Shown in pieces: positions 56,708-64,000 of a DNA stretch of 64,000 bases. Each line of letters opens with the position of its first letter. Positions within the stretch are counted from its first letter, which is position 1. The notes beneath the pieces were generated by a model. The model worked only from the letters and a program-made list of their open reading frames with translations. It searched no databases and was not told the DNA's origin. The translations under genes were made by a program, and so were the position numbers. Source of the stretch: Ralstonia sp. ASV6 (GTDB lineage: Bacteria > Pseudomonadota > Gammaproteobacteria > Burkholderiales > Burkholderiaceae); assembly GCF_016429285.1 (NCBI RefSeq), contig NZ_JAELUI010000003.1:1-64000 (forward strand), written 5' to 3'.

Positions 56708-57691
56708 ATGATAGCGAATTTCAACCCAGATCGAGCGCTTGCGCTGGCGCAGCAAACCTTCGACATCGAAGCGCAAGCCGTACTCGGTCTCAAATCCCAA
56801 GTGTCCGCCGACTTTGCCCGCGCGGTCGAGATGGTGCTCGGCTGCACGGGGCGCGTGGTCGTCTCGGGCATGGGCAAGTCCGGTCACATTGCGCGCAAGA
56901 TCGCAGCCACGCTGGCCTCGACCGGCACGCCCGCCTTTTTCGTGCACCCGGCAGAAGCCAGCCATGGCGACCTCGGCATGGTCACGCGTGACGACGTCTT
57001 CATCGGCTTTTCCAACTCCGGCGAGGTATCGGAGCTGAACGCCATCCTGCCGCTCATCAAGCGGTTGGGCGCCAAGCTGATCGCCGTCACGGGCAACCCG
57101 GAATCCTCCCTCGGCAAGCATGCCGATGTGGTGCTCAATTCGCACGTCGACGTCGAGGCCTGCCCGCTGAACCTGGCGCCGACGGCCAGCACCACCGCCC
57201 AGATCGCGCTGGGTGATGCGCTGGCCGTGGCCGTGCTCGATGCACGCGGCTTTGGCGCGGAAGACTTCGCCCGCTCGCACCCGGGCGGCTCGCTCGGCCG
57301 CAAGCTGCTCACACACGTGCGTGACGTCATGCGCGCCGGCGATGCCGTGCCGCGCGTGCTGGAAGACACGCCGCTGTCGCAGGCGCTGATGGAAATCACC
57401 CGCAAGGGCATGGCGATGACCGCCGTGGTCGACGCCGACGGCCACGCCGTGGGCGTCTTCACCGATGGCGACCTGCGCCGCCTACTGGAAACCCCACGCG
57501 ACTGGCGTACCGTACCGATGGCCGAGGTCATGCACCGCAACCCGCGCTCGATCGGCCCGGACCAGCTTGCCGTCGAGGCCGTTGAAGTCATGGAAACGCA
57601 CCGCATCAACCAGCTATTGGTGGTCGATGCCGCCGGCATGCTGGTGGGCGCCCTGCACATCCACGATCTGACGCGCGCCAAGGTCATCTGA
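56708..57691 (+). CDS. kdsD: Arabinose-5-phosphate isomerase
   Basis: A 327-residue KpsF/GutQ-type isomerase. The SIS domain has VVVSGMGKSGHIARKIAATL, FIGFSNSGEVSELNAILPL and SHPGGSLGRKLL; two CBS domains follow (VMRAGDAVPRVLEDTPLSQA, then VMHRNPRSIGPDQLAVEAVE). The enzyme turns ribulose-5-phosphate into arabinose-5-phosphate, the first step to Kdo. Length is normal. First gene of the kdsD-kdsC-lptCAB-rpoN-hpf-ptsN-hprK block; kdsC starts 16 bp later. No clear ribosome site precedes the ATG. Confidence 0.97.
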   Translation: MIANFNPDRALALAQQTFDIEAQAVLGLKSQVSADFARAVEMVLGCTGRVVVSGMGKSGHIARKIAATLASTGTPAFFVHPAEASHGDLGMVTRDDVFIGFSNSGEVSELNAILPLIKRLGAKLIAVTGNPESSLGKHADVVLNSHVDVEACPLNLAPTASTTAQIALGDALAVAVLDARGFGAEDFARSHPGGSLGRKLLTHVRDVMRAGDAVPRVLEDTPLSQALMEITRKGMAMTAVVDADGHAVGVFTDGDLRRLLETPRDWRTVPMAEVMHRNPRSIGPDQLAVEAVEVMETHRINQLLVVDAAGMLVGALHIHDLTRAKVI

Positions 57692-57707
57692 GCCTGACAC
57701 TTCGCTG

Positions 57708-58307
57708 ATGTCCACCCCGGCTGAATCCCCCGTCCACAGCAACATCGACGCATGCTTTCCACAAGCGATGGAACGCGCCGCGCGCGTGCGCCTGATGATT
57801 TTCGATGTGGATGGCGTGCTGACCGACGGCTGCCTGCTGGTCGGCCCCGAGGGCGAGATCAGCAAGGCCTTCGACACGCTCGACGGCCACGGTATCAAGC
57901 TACTGGCCCAGGCGGGCATCACGCCGGCCATCATCACCGGCCGGCAATCCGAGATCGTGGCCTGGCGCGCCGGGGAACTCGGCATCGAACATCTGTACCA
58001 AGGCGTAGCCGATAAGCGCGAGGCGTTTGCCCACCTGCTGACTGCCACTGAACTGCAACCGCAGGATGCCGGCTACATGGGCGACGACTGGCCCGACCTG
58101 CCGGTGATGGCGCGGGTGGGCTTTGCCGCCTGCCCCGCCCAGGCCCACATCGAACTGCGCAACCGCGCCCACTATGTCGCCCAGGCGACTGGCGGCCGCG
58201 GCGCCGTGCGTGAAGTGGCTGACCTGATCCTCAAGGCCCAGGGCGCCTACGACAACCTGCTCGCCCAAATGCTGCCAACCCCACTGCAGGCCCCGCAAAC
58301 TTTCTGA
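57708..58307 (+). CDS. kdsC: 3-deoxy-D-manno-octulosonate 8-phosphate phosphatase (HAD)
   Basis: A 199-residue type C0 HAD phosphatase. LMIFDVDGVLTDG gives the catalytic Asp pair, followed by ITPAIITGRQSEIV, VADKREAFAHLL and GDDWPDLPVM, the remaining HAD motifs. It removes phosphate from Kdo-8-phosphate to give Kdo for inner-core LPS. Its N terminus is about 20 residues longer than minimal KdsC. It sits 16 bp after kdsD and 4 bp before lptC, as expected for a single transcript. Confidence 0.96.
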   Translation: MSTPAESPVHSNIDACFPQAMERAARVRLMIFDVDGVLTDGCLLVGPEGEISKAFDTLDGHGIKLLAQAGITPAIITGRQSEIVAWRAGELGIEHLYQGVADKREAFAHLLTATELQPQDAGYMGDDWPDLPVMARVGFAACPAQAHIELRNRAHYVAQATGGRGAVREVADLILKAQGAYDNLLAQMLPTPLQAPQTF

Positions 58308-58311
58308 CCCC

Positions 58312-58944
58312 ATGGCCAGCGAACGCTCCCAACGCCTCGTCTCCACCGTGCTGCAGATCATGCTGCGCGGGCTGCCGATCCTGCTGATGGCGGTCGTCTG
58401 CGGTGTCACGTTCCTGCTGGTGCAGGTCAACACCCCGCAAACCGACGAAGCCGCCAACCAGCCCAAGCGCCACGTGGCCGATTACATGATGGACGGCGTC
58501 TCGGCCACCGCGCTGGACGAGAAAGGCGTGACCAAATACCGCTTCACCGGCGTCCACATGAACCACTATGAGGACGACCTGACTTACAACGTCACCTTCC
58601 CGGCGCTGCGCGTATACGCACCCGACCGCCCGCAGGTGACCGCCCGCGCTGACCTCGGCAAGATGAACGGCGAAGGCACCATCATCGATCTGTACAACAA
58701 TGCCAAGGTCGTCCGCGCACAAGGCCCTGACCCGCGCCAGGACCCGCTGATGACCGCCGATTCGACCTACTTCCAGGTGCTGCTCAACGACGACATCGTG
58801 CGCACCGACAAGCCGGTCGAACTGCACCGCGGGCCGTCGGTCATGAACGCCAACGGCCTCACCTTCAACAACGTGACGCGCCAAGTACAATTGCTGGGCA
58901 ATGTGCGCGGCCGGATCGAAGGGCTGGGGACGCCGAAGCAGTAG
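58312..58944 (+). CDS. lptC: LPS export ABC transporter periplasmic protein LptC
   Basis: A 210-residue protein with one N-terminal membrane helix (IMLRGLPILLMAVVCGVTFL) and a periplasmic beta-jellyroll typical of LptC (YMMDGVSATALDEKGVTKY, YEDDLTYNVTFPALRVY, VEL-HRGPSVMNANGLTF). It links the LptBFG extractor to the LptA bridge. It starts 4 bp after kdsC; lptA is 68 bp downstream. Confidence 0.95.
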   Translation: MASERSQRLVSTVLQIMLRGLPILLMAVVCGVTFLLVQVNTPQTDEAANQPKRHVADYMMDGVSATALDEKGVTKYRFTGVHMNHYEDDLTYNVTFPALRVYAPDRPQVTARADLGKMNGEGTIIDLYNNAKVVRAQGPDPRQDPLMTADSTYFQVLLNDDIVRTDKPVELHRGPSVMNANGLTFNNVTRQVQLLGNVRGRIEGLGTPKQ

Positions 58945-59012
58945 ACAGTAAACTGCGCTCACCCCGCCCCTGACCACGCCCATCGACCGCGCTCTTCTCT
59001 GAATTGATTTCC

Positions 59013-59612
59013 ATGACCGACTCCCTCCGTGCCGCCGGCCTTGTCATCGCCCAAGCCGTTGCCATGTTGCTGCTCCCGGCCCTGCCCGCGCATGCCGAGC
59101 GCGCCGACCGCGACAAGCCGCTGGTGCTCGAAGCCGACAACGCCAGCTATGACGACCTGAAGCAGGTCTACCACCTGACCGGCAACGTCGTGCTGACCAA
59201 GGGCACCATGGTGCTGCGCTCTGACGAGGCCGATCTGCGTACCGATCCGGAAGGCTACAACTACGCCATCGCCACCTCCAAGCCGGGCAATCTGGCGTTC
59301 ATGCGCCAGAAGCGCGACAACGTCGACGAATACATCCAGGGCTGGGGCGAACGCATCGAATACGACGGCAAGCAAGAGATCTCCAAGCTGATCACGCGCG
59401 CCCGCATGGAACGCCTGCAGGGCGCCACGCAGCTCGACGAGATCCGCGGCGCCGTCATCACGTACGACGGCCAGAAGGAGTTCTACACAGCCTCGGGCGG
59501 CCCGGAGAACACAACCGCCGCCAACCCGTCGGGCCGCGTTCGCGCCGTTCTCGCGCCGCGCACCAGCACACCGGGCGCACCGGGTACGCCCGCGCCTGCC
59601 GCCAAGCCCTGA
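59013..59612 (+). CDS. lptA: LPS transport periplasmic protein LptA
   Basis: A 199-residue periplasmic protein. The signal peptide ([19 protein letters not shown]) is followed by the OstA/LptA fold: [52 protein letters not shown]. LptA forms the bridge that carries LPS across the periplasm. The C terminus (last about 30 residues) is Pro/Ala/Thr-rich and likely disordered. ATG at 59013 is preferred to a TTG three codons earlier. Confidence 0.95.
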   Translation: MTDSLRAAGLVIAQAVAMLLLPALPAHAERADRDKPLVLEADNASYDDLKQVYHLTGNVVLTKGTMVLRSDEADLRTDPEGYNYAIATSKPGNLAFMRQKRDNVDEYIQGWGERIEYDGKQEISKLITRARMERLQGATQLDEIRGAVITYDGQKEFYTASGGPENTTAANPSGRVRAVLAPRTSTPGAPGTPAPAAKP

Positions 59613-59640
59613 TCCGCACGCCTGTCTTTTCGTTTCGCCT

Positions 59641-60429
59641 ATGTCCGCAACTACCCTCGCCCCCAAGACCGCCGCTCCGCAGGCCACGACCTCCAGCACG
59701 CTGGTCGTACGCCATCTGAAGAAGCGTTACGGCACGCGCACGGTGGTCAAGGACGTATCGCTCGATGTGAAGAGCGGTGAAGTGGTCGGCCTGCTCGGCC
59801 CCAACGGCGCGGGCAAGACCACGTCGTTCTACATGATCGTGGGCCTCGTGGCGCTGGACGCCGGTGACATCGTGCTCGACGGCGAGCACATCAGCCGCCT
59901 GCCGATCCACCAGCGCGCGCGCATGGGCCTGTCGTACCTGCCGCAGGAAGCCTCGGTGTTCCGCAAGCTCAACGTGCAGGAGAACATCCGCGCCGTGCTC
60001 GAGCTGCAGGAGCAGGATGGCAAGAAGCTCTCGCAAGACGAGGTCAACCGCCGCCTCGACGGCCTGCTCGACGATCTGCAGATCGCCCACCTGCGCGACA
60101 ACCCCGCACTGTCGCTCTCGGGCGGTGAGCGTCGCCGCGTGGAAATTGCCCGGGCACTGGCCTCGTCGCCGCGCTTCATCCTGCTCGATGAACCGTTTGC
60201 CGGTGTGGACCCGATCGCCGTGGGCGAAATCCAGCGCATCGTCAGCTTCTTGAAAGACCGCAACATCGGCGTGCTGATCACCGATCATAACGTGCGCGAA
60301 ACCCTGGGCATCTGCGATCACGCCTACATCATCAGCGAAGGCACGGTGCTCGCCGCCGGCATGCCCGAGCAGATCATCGAAAACGAGGATGTGCGCAAGG
60401 TCTATCTGGGCGACAACTTCCGGATGTAA
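59641..60429 (+). CDS. lptB: LPS export ABC transporter ATPase LptB
   Basis: A 262-residue ABC ATPase. Walker [15 protein letters not shown]-loop YLPQEASVF, signature [15 protein letters not shown] and Walker [17 protein letters not shown] are typical of LptB, which powers LPS extraction with LptF/G from the inner membrane. An N-terminal Thr/Ala-rich extension of about 20 residues precedes the domain. 28 bp separate it from lptA. lptF and lptG are not in the window, as they are normally elsewhere. Confidence 0.97.
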   Translation: MSATTLAPKTAAPQATTSSTLVVRHLKKRYGTRTVVKDVSLDVKSGEVVGLLGPNGAGKTTSFYMIVGLVALDAGDIVLDGEHISRLPIHQRARMGLSYLPQEASVFRKLNVQENIRAVLELQEQDGKKLSQDEVNRRLDGLLDDLQIAHLRDNPALSLSGGERRRVEIARALASSPRFILLDEPFAGVDPIAVGEIQRIVSFLKDRNIGVLITDHNVRETLGICDHAYIISEGTVLAAGMPEQIIENEDVRKVYLGDNFRM

Positions 60430-60489
60430 GCCTCGCACGGCGCTTACGTCGTAAGGACGTGGCAAACCCGCACCTTAAAGCAAAATCCG

Positions 60490-60518
60490 TTCCATCGACT
60501 GACTGTTGGGCATAGAAT
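60490..60518 (+). promoter_or_regulatory. Candidate sigma-70 promoter for rpoN
   Basis: TTCCAT and TAGAAT, 17 bases apart. The expected transcript start falls next to the rpoN ATG at 60526, and no ribosome site is seen, so this transcript would be leaderless or nearly so. Confidence 0.4.
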
Positions 60519-60525
60519 AGCCCGC

Positions 60526-62034
60526 ATGAAACAGTCGCTCCAGCTCCGTCTCTCTCAGCATCTTGCGCTCACGCCGCAGCTGCAGCAGTCCATCCGGTTG
60601 CTGCAATTGTCGACCATCGAACTGCAGCAGGAAGTTGAACAGGCCCTGACCGAAAACCCGCTGCTGGAGCGGGAAAACGAGTGGCTCGACACCTCCGCGC
60701 GCATCGGCTCGGACGGCTCCGTCAACGCGCTGCAAAACAACAGCGCTACGCCGCTACCCACCGAATCACCGCCGCCTTCGCCCAACGGCGCAGACAACTC
60801 CGACGCCCCGGACAACAGCTACGACGGCCACGACAACGGCGCCGATTTCGACAGCGATTACGGCTCCGACCGCTCTGACTGGAGCCTCGACGACTTCGCC
60901 CGCAAGCCGCAATCCGATGAAGACGATCGCGCCCCGCTGCAGTTGCGCGAAGCCGAACAAAGCCTGCGCGAATTCCTCATGGAGCAGCTCGCGCCGCTCA
61001 AGCTGTCGATGCGTGACAGGGGTCTCGTCATCTTCCTGATCGAATCGCTCGACGATGAGGGCTATCTCTCAGCCACGCTCGACGAGATTCTTGGTGACCT
61101 GCCCGCGGAGCTCGAAGTCGAAATCGATGAACTGCAAGCCGCGTTGCGCATGCTGCAGAGCTTCGACCCGCCGGGCATCGGTGCGCGCTCGGCAGCCGAG
61201 TGCCTATCACTGCAATTGCATCGGCTCGACTCACCAGCGAAGGCGCTCGCGCTCATCATCGTCAACCAGCATCTCGAACTGCTCGCTGCGCGCGACTACA
61301 CACGACTGAAGAAGGCACTGTCCGTCGATGAGCCCGCGCTGAAGGCAGCGCATGAACTGATTCGCTCGCTGGCGCCATTCCCAGGACACGCATTCGGCCG
61401 CGCAGAAGCCGACTTCGTGGTACCCGATGTTGTCGTTCGCAAGACCAATGCTGGCTGGATGGCGCAACTGAATCCGGACGTCATGCCACGCCTGCGCATC
61501 AACGACATGTATGCGCAGATTCTGCGCAGCAGCCGTGGTGAAACCGGCGCCGCCAATCTGCAGCAGAAGCTGCAGGAAGCTCGTTGGCTGATCAAGAACA
61601 TTCAGCAGCGCTTCGACACGATCCTGCGTGTCTCGCAAGCCATTGTCGAACGTCAAAAGAGCTTTTTCACGCACGGCGAAATCGCCATGCGCCCCTTGGT
61701 TTTGCGGGAAATAGCTGATACGCTGGGCCTACACGAGTCCACGATCTCCCGTGTGACGACAAACAAGTACATGGCAACGCCCATGGGGACGTTTGAGCTG
61801 AAGTACTTCTTCGGCAGCCATGTATCGACGGAAACCGGCGGGGCCGCGTCATCCACTGCGATACGCGCGCTCATCAAGCAACTTGTAGGAGCCGAAGACC
61901 CGAAGAATCCTCTGTCCGATAGCAGAATTGCCGAGCTGTTAGGCGAACAAGGATTCGTGGTGGCCCGTCGGACGGTGGCCAAATACCGCGAAGCCCTCAA
62001 GATCCCTGCAGTGAATCTGCGCAAGTCTTTGTAG
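60526..62034 (+). CDS. rpoN: RNA polymerase sigma-54 factor
   Basis: A 502-residue sigma-54. The N-terminal Gln/Leu-rich region I ([20 protein letters not shown]) contacts activators, residues about 55-125 form an acidic Asp/Asn-rich region II, the core-binding domain follows, and the C terminus carries the helix-turn-helix ([20 protein letters not shown]) and the RpoN box ([10 protein letters not shown]). It directs transcription at GG/GC promoters with enhancer-binding proteins. It follows lptB in the classic lptB-rpoN-hpf-ptsN order and could act on the sigma-54-type promoter at 31538. Confidence 0.98.
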   Translation: MKQSLQLRLSQHLALTPQLQQSIRLLQLSTIELQQEVEQALTENPLLERENEWLDTSARIGSDGSVNALQNNSATPLPTESPPPSPNGADNSDAPDNSYDGHDNGADFDSDYGSDRSDWSLDDFARKPQSDEDDRAPLQLREAEQSLREFLMEQLAPLKLSMRDRGLVIFLIESLDDEGYLSATLDEILGDLPAELEVEIDELQAALRMLQSFDPPGIGARSAAECLSLQLHRLDSPAKALALIIVNQHLELLAARDYTRLKKALSVDEPALKAAHELIRSLAPFPGHAFGRAEADFVVPDVVVRKTNAGWMAQLNPDVMPRLRINDMYAQILRSSRGETGAANLQQKLQEARWLIKNIQQRFDTILRVSQAIVERQKSFFTHGEIAMRPLVLREIADTLGLHESTISRVTTNKYMATPMGTFELKYFFGSHVSTETGGAASSTAIRALIKQLVGAEDPKNPLSDSRIAELLGEQGFVVARRTVAKYREALKIPAVNLRKSL

Positions 62035-62085
62035 CCGCATCGCGGGCAATTCCGGTGCGGCCCATCCGTGAGAAGGAGAACCGCT

Positions 62086-62439
62086 ATGAACTTCAAACTC
62101 AGTGGACACCACCTGGACATCACGCCACCGTTGCGTGAATACGTGGAAACGAAACTGGAGCGTGTGATCAGGCACTTCGATCAGGTGATTGGCGTCAGCG
62201 TGTTGCTATCGGTCGATAACCACAAGGAGAAGGACCGTCGCCAGTACGCGGAAATCAACCTGCACCTCAAAGGTAAGGACGTCTTCGTCGAGTCACACCA
62301 TGAAGATCTTTATGCGGCCATCGACCTCTTGGTCGACAAGCTGGACAGGCAGGTCATCAAGTACAAGGATCGTGTGCAAGGGCACGATCGCGACAGCGTG
62401 AAGCACCAGGCCTTCCAGGCCGTGCAGATGCAGCAATAG
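62086..62439 (+). CDS. hpf: Ribosome hibernation-promoting factor, short form
   Basis: A 117-residue HPF/YfiA protein: [36 protein letters not shown] and [20 protein letters not shown]. The short form drives 100S ribosome dimers with RMF in stationary phase. AGAAGGAG precedes the ATG at ideal spacing. It lies 51 bp after rpoN and is closed by a terminator. Confidence 0.95.
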   Translation: MNFKLSGHHLDITPPLREYVETKLERVIRHFDQVIGVSVLLSVDNHKEKDRRQYAEINLHLKGKDVFVESHHEDLYAAIDLLVDKLDRQVIKYKDRVQGHDRDSVKHQAFQAVQMQQ

Positions 62440-62452
62440 CAATCCGCACCGC

Positions 62453-62487
62453 AAAAGACCGCGCCCTCAGATGGCGCGGTTTTTTTA
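62453..62487 (+). terminator. Intrinsic terminator after hpf
   Basis: ACCGCGCC and GGCGCGGT form an 8-bp stem around a 7-base loop, followed by a run of seven T. Confidence 0.9.
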
Positions 62488-62784
62488 TGCCGTGGTGCAT
62501 TCCCGACGAATCCGATTGCATCCGAATTAAGTCGGGCTAAAATCTGACGAAAGTATGAATGCCGGGCGTGGCGTGGGTTTTGCCGCCATGCTGGCAACAA
62601 CAGGGTCGATGCTCAGGCGCCATTTGCCTGCACCGACTGATCCGCAGCCTTGGGGGATTCGCCTTCTGCCTGCGCGGCACACCGCTGGTGCGTCGCACAA
62701 AGCCGCGCGGCACGTGGTCTATAATGACCCGATTGTCCGCGCCACTTTGGTGCAGAAGGACGCCGCTCATTTCACGCATTGCAC
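62488..62784. other. Intergenic region before ptsN (with the terminator, 345 bp in all)
   Basis: After the hpf terminator this stretch shows no gene. It contains two promoter-like elements for ptsN: the pair listed at 62516 and, closer to the gene, a perfect TATAAT at 62720-62725 without a good -35. ptsN and hprK should therefore have their own promoter. Confidence 0.55.
62516..62543 (+). promoter_or_regulatory. Candidate sigma-70 promoter upstream of ptsN
   Basis: TTGCAT and TAAAAT, 16 bases apart, soon after the hpf terminator. It would produce a leader of about 230 bases before ptsN. Confidence 0.45.
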
Positions 62785-63240
62785 ATGAATCGCTTGGCCA
62801 AACTGCTGCCGCCCGGGAATATTGCCCTCGACGTCAGCGTAACCAGCAAAAAGCGGGTCTTTGAACAGGCCGGTCTGCTGTTCGAAAACAACCACGGCGT
62901 CGCCCGCGCGGTCGTCACTGACAACCTGTTCGCGCGCGAATCGCTCGGCTCCACTGGGCTGGGTGCCGGCGTAGCCATCCCGCACGGCCGCATCAAGGGG
63001 CTCAAGCAACCCCTGGCAGCATTCATGCGCCTGGCCGAGCCGGTGCCGTTCGAGTCGCCCGACGGCAAGCCCGTCTCGCTGCTGATCTTCCTGCTGGTGC
63101 CGGAACAGGCCACCCAGCAGCATCTGGAGATCCTCTCCGAAATTGCCCAGCTGCTGTCCGATCGCGACATGCGCGAAGGCCTCGCCACCCAGCCGTCGCC
63201 CGAGGCGATTCACCAGCTACTGACCGACTGGCGGCCCTGA
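62785..63240 (+). CDS. ptsN: Nitrogen PTS EIIA component
   Basis: A 151-residue EIIA-Ntr protein. The phospho-accepting His is in [12 protein letters not shown], with [20 protein letters not shown] typical of PTS EIIA type 2. It takes phosphate from NPr and, depending on its state, affects K+ uptake and sigma-54-linked functions. The ATG at 62785 yields the family start [13 protein letters not shown]; a TTG two codons earlier is weaker. hprK follows after 73 bp. Confidence 0.96.
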   Translation: MNRLAKLLPPGNIALDVSVTSKKRVFEQAGLLFENNHGVARAVVTDNLFARESLGSTGLGAGVAIPHGRIKGLKQPLAAFMRLAEPVPFESPDGKPVSLLIFLLVPEQATQQHLEILSEIAQLLSDRDMREGLATQPSPEAIHQLLTDWRP

Positions 63241-63313
63241 GCGCGGCGCAATCGGCGCAGCAACGCAACCGATTGCGAATGCGCACCGCCCAGCGGCATC
63301 ACCGCGCCCTGCT

Positions 63314-64000
63314 ATGGAACTGACCGGCGTCACCGCCCAATCGATCTTCGACGACAACGCAGCTGACCTGAAGCTGTCGTGGGTCGCTGGCCTGGAAGGC
63401 GCGGACCGCGCGTTCGATGTGGATTTCGCCAAGGAGGCCACCTCGGCGGCGGACTTGGTTGGGCACTTGAACCTCATCCACCCGAACCGCATTCAGGTGC
63501 TCGGCAAGCCCGAGATCACCTACTACCAGCGCTTGTCGGAAGAAAACCGCAAGCGCCAGATGGGTGAGCTGATCCTGCTGGAACCGCCCTTCCTGGTGGT
63601 GGCTGACGGCGTGGATCCCCCGCCCGATCTGGAACTGCGTTGCACGCGTTCATCCACGCCGCTGTTCACCTCGCCGATTTCGTCGGCGGCCGTCATTGAC
63701 CACCTGCGTCTGTACCTGTCGCGCATCTCGGCACCACGTGTGACGATGCACGGGGTGTTTCTCGACATCCTCGGCATGGGCGTGCTCATCATGGGCGATT
63801 CGGGGCTGGGCAAGAGCGAACTCGGCCTGGAGCTGATCTCGCGCGGCCATGGCCTGGTGGCCGACGATGCGGTCGACTTCGTGCGTCTGGGGCCGGATTT
63901 CATCGAAGGCCGCTGCCCGCCGCTGCTGCAGAACCTGCTGGAAGTGCGCGGCCTGGGCCTGCTCGACATCAAGACGATCTTCGGTGAGACGGCCGTGCGC
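63314..64000 (+). CDS. hprK: HPr kinase/phosphorylase (cut by window end)
   Basis: 229 residues are visible; the last roughly 90 are outside the window. The N-terminal domain ([29 protein letters not shown]) precedes the kinase domain with Walker [16 protein letters not shown] and the HprK capping region [15 protein letters not shown], then [15 protein letters not shown], part of the family signature. It phosphorylates HPr-type proteins on Ser in a regulatory PTS. In betaproteobacteria hprK follows ptsN as here, and a rapZ homologue usually comes next. Confidence 0.96.
   Translation, partial: MELTGVTAQSIFDDNAADLKLSWVAGLEGADRAFDVDFAKEATSAADLVGHLNLIHPNRIQVLGKPEITYYQRLSEENRKRQMGELILLEPPFLVVADGVDPPPDLELRCTRSSTPLFTSPISSAAVIDHLRLYLSRISAPRVTMHGVFLDILGMGVLIMGDSGLGKSELGLELISRGHGLVADDAVDFVRLGPDFIEGRCPPLLQNLLEVRGLGLLDIKTIFGETAVR

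Overview
The window is 64 kb of GC-rich chromosome from a betaproteobacterium, most likely Ralstonia (R. pickettii-type rather than a close R. solanacearum relative). This rests on gene content and order: the uvrA / MFS / ssb group, the ubiE-ubiJ-ubiB ubiquinone block, a KirBac-type channel, and the kdsD-kdsC-lptC-lptA-lptB-rpoN-hpf-ptsN-hprK run. The genus is inference; no rRNA is present. I see no tRNA, rRNA, IS element, prophage, CRISPR array or replication origin.

Layout. 1-9.9 kb (minus strand): the 5' part of a CoA-transferase, then fmdB-type, DUF502, aspS, a coiled-coil membrane protein, nudB, an EEP-fold hydrolase and clsB-like genes, followed by an SSS symporter and a TPMT-like methyltransferase. 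9.9-14.7 kb: ubiE, a Tim44-domain protein, ubiJ, ubiB (respiratory quinone synthesis). 14.7-24.1 kb: an SbmA/ABCD-type ABC transporter, a HIT protein, a very large flavin/Fe-S oxidoreductase, a YqaA-type membrane protein, a fused SpmA/SpmB-like protein and the KirBac channel. 24.3-26.7 kb (plus): ilvA and queF, closed by a strong terminator.

26.9-32.1 kb is the most interesting segment: an apparent Fap-like (functional amyloid) export locus. It holds an outer-membrane beta-barrel with an N-terminal coiled coil (FapF-like), a periplasmic C39 peptidase (FapD-like), two small exported proteins with a double-glycine (RGG) processing motif, and a long Gly/Ala-rich exported protein (FapC-like). A sigma-54-type promoter and an upstream inverted repeat precede the Gly-rich gene.

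32.1-45 kb is accessory: an acyl-CoA ligase, gluconokinase, an HExxH-like secreted protein, an esterase, a TetR/DUF2855 divergent pair, a thiosulfate module (two YeeE/YedE half-transporters plus a TsdA-like dihaem cytochrome), a CsgG-family lipoprotein with a Sel1-repeat lipoprotein, a TetR gene, and a scar made of a frameshifted glycosyltransferase beside a 5'-truncated dehydratase, probably the remains of an aryl-polyene-type cluster. Next come a small secreted protein and an OmpA-family protein.

45-56.4 kb: ssb, MFS and uvrA, a Na/Pi symporter-PhoU protein, LysE exporter, apt, a PfpI-type protein, a ribbon-helix-helix protein and a Kef-type antiporter. 56.7 kb to the end: the envelope/regulatory block, in which KdsD and KdsC make Kdo, LptC/A/B export LPS, RpoN is sigma-54, HPF hibernates ribosomes, and PtsN/HprK form the nitrogen-PTS arm; hprK is cut by the window end.
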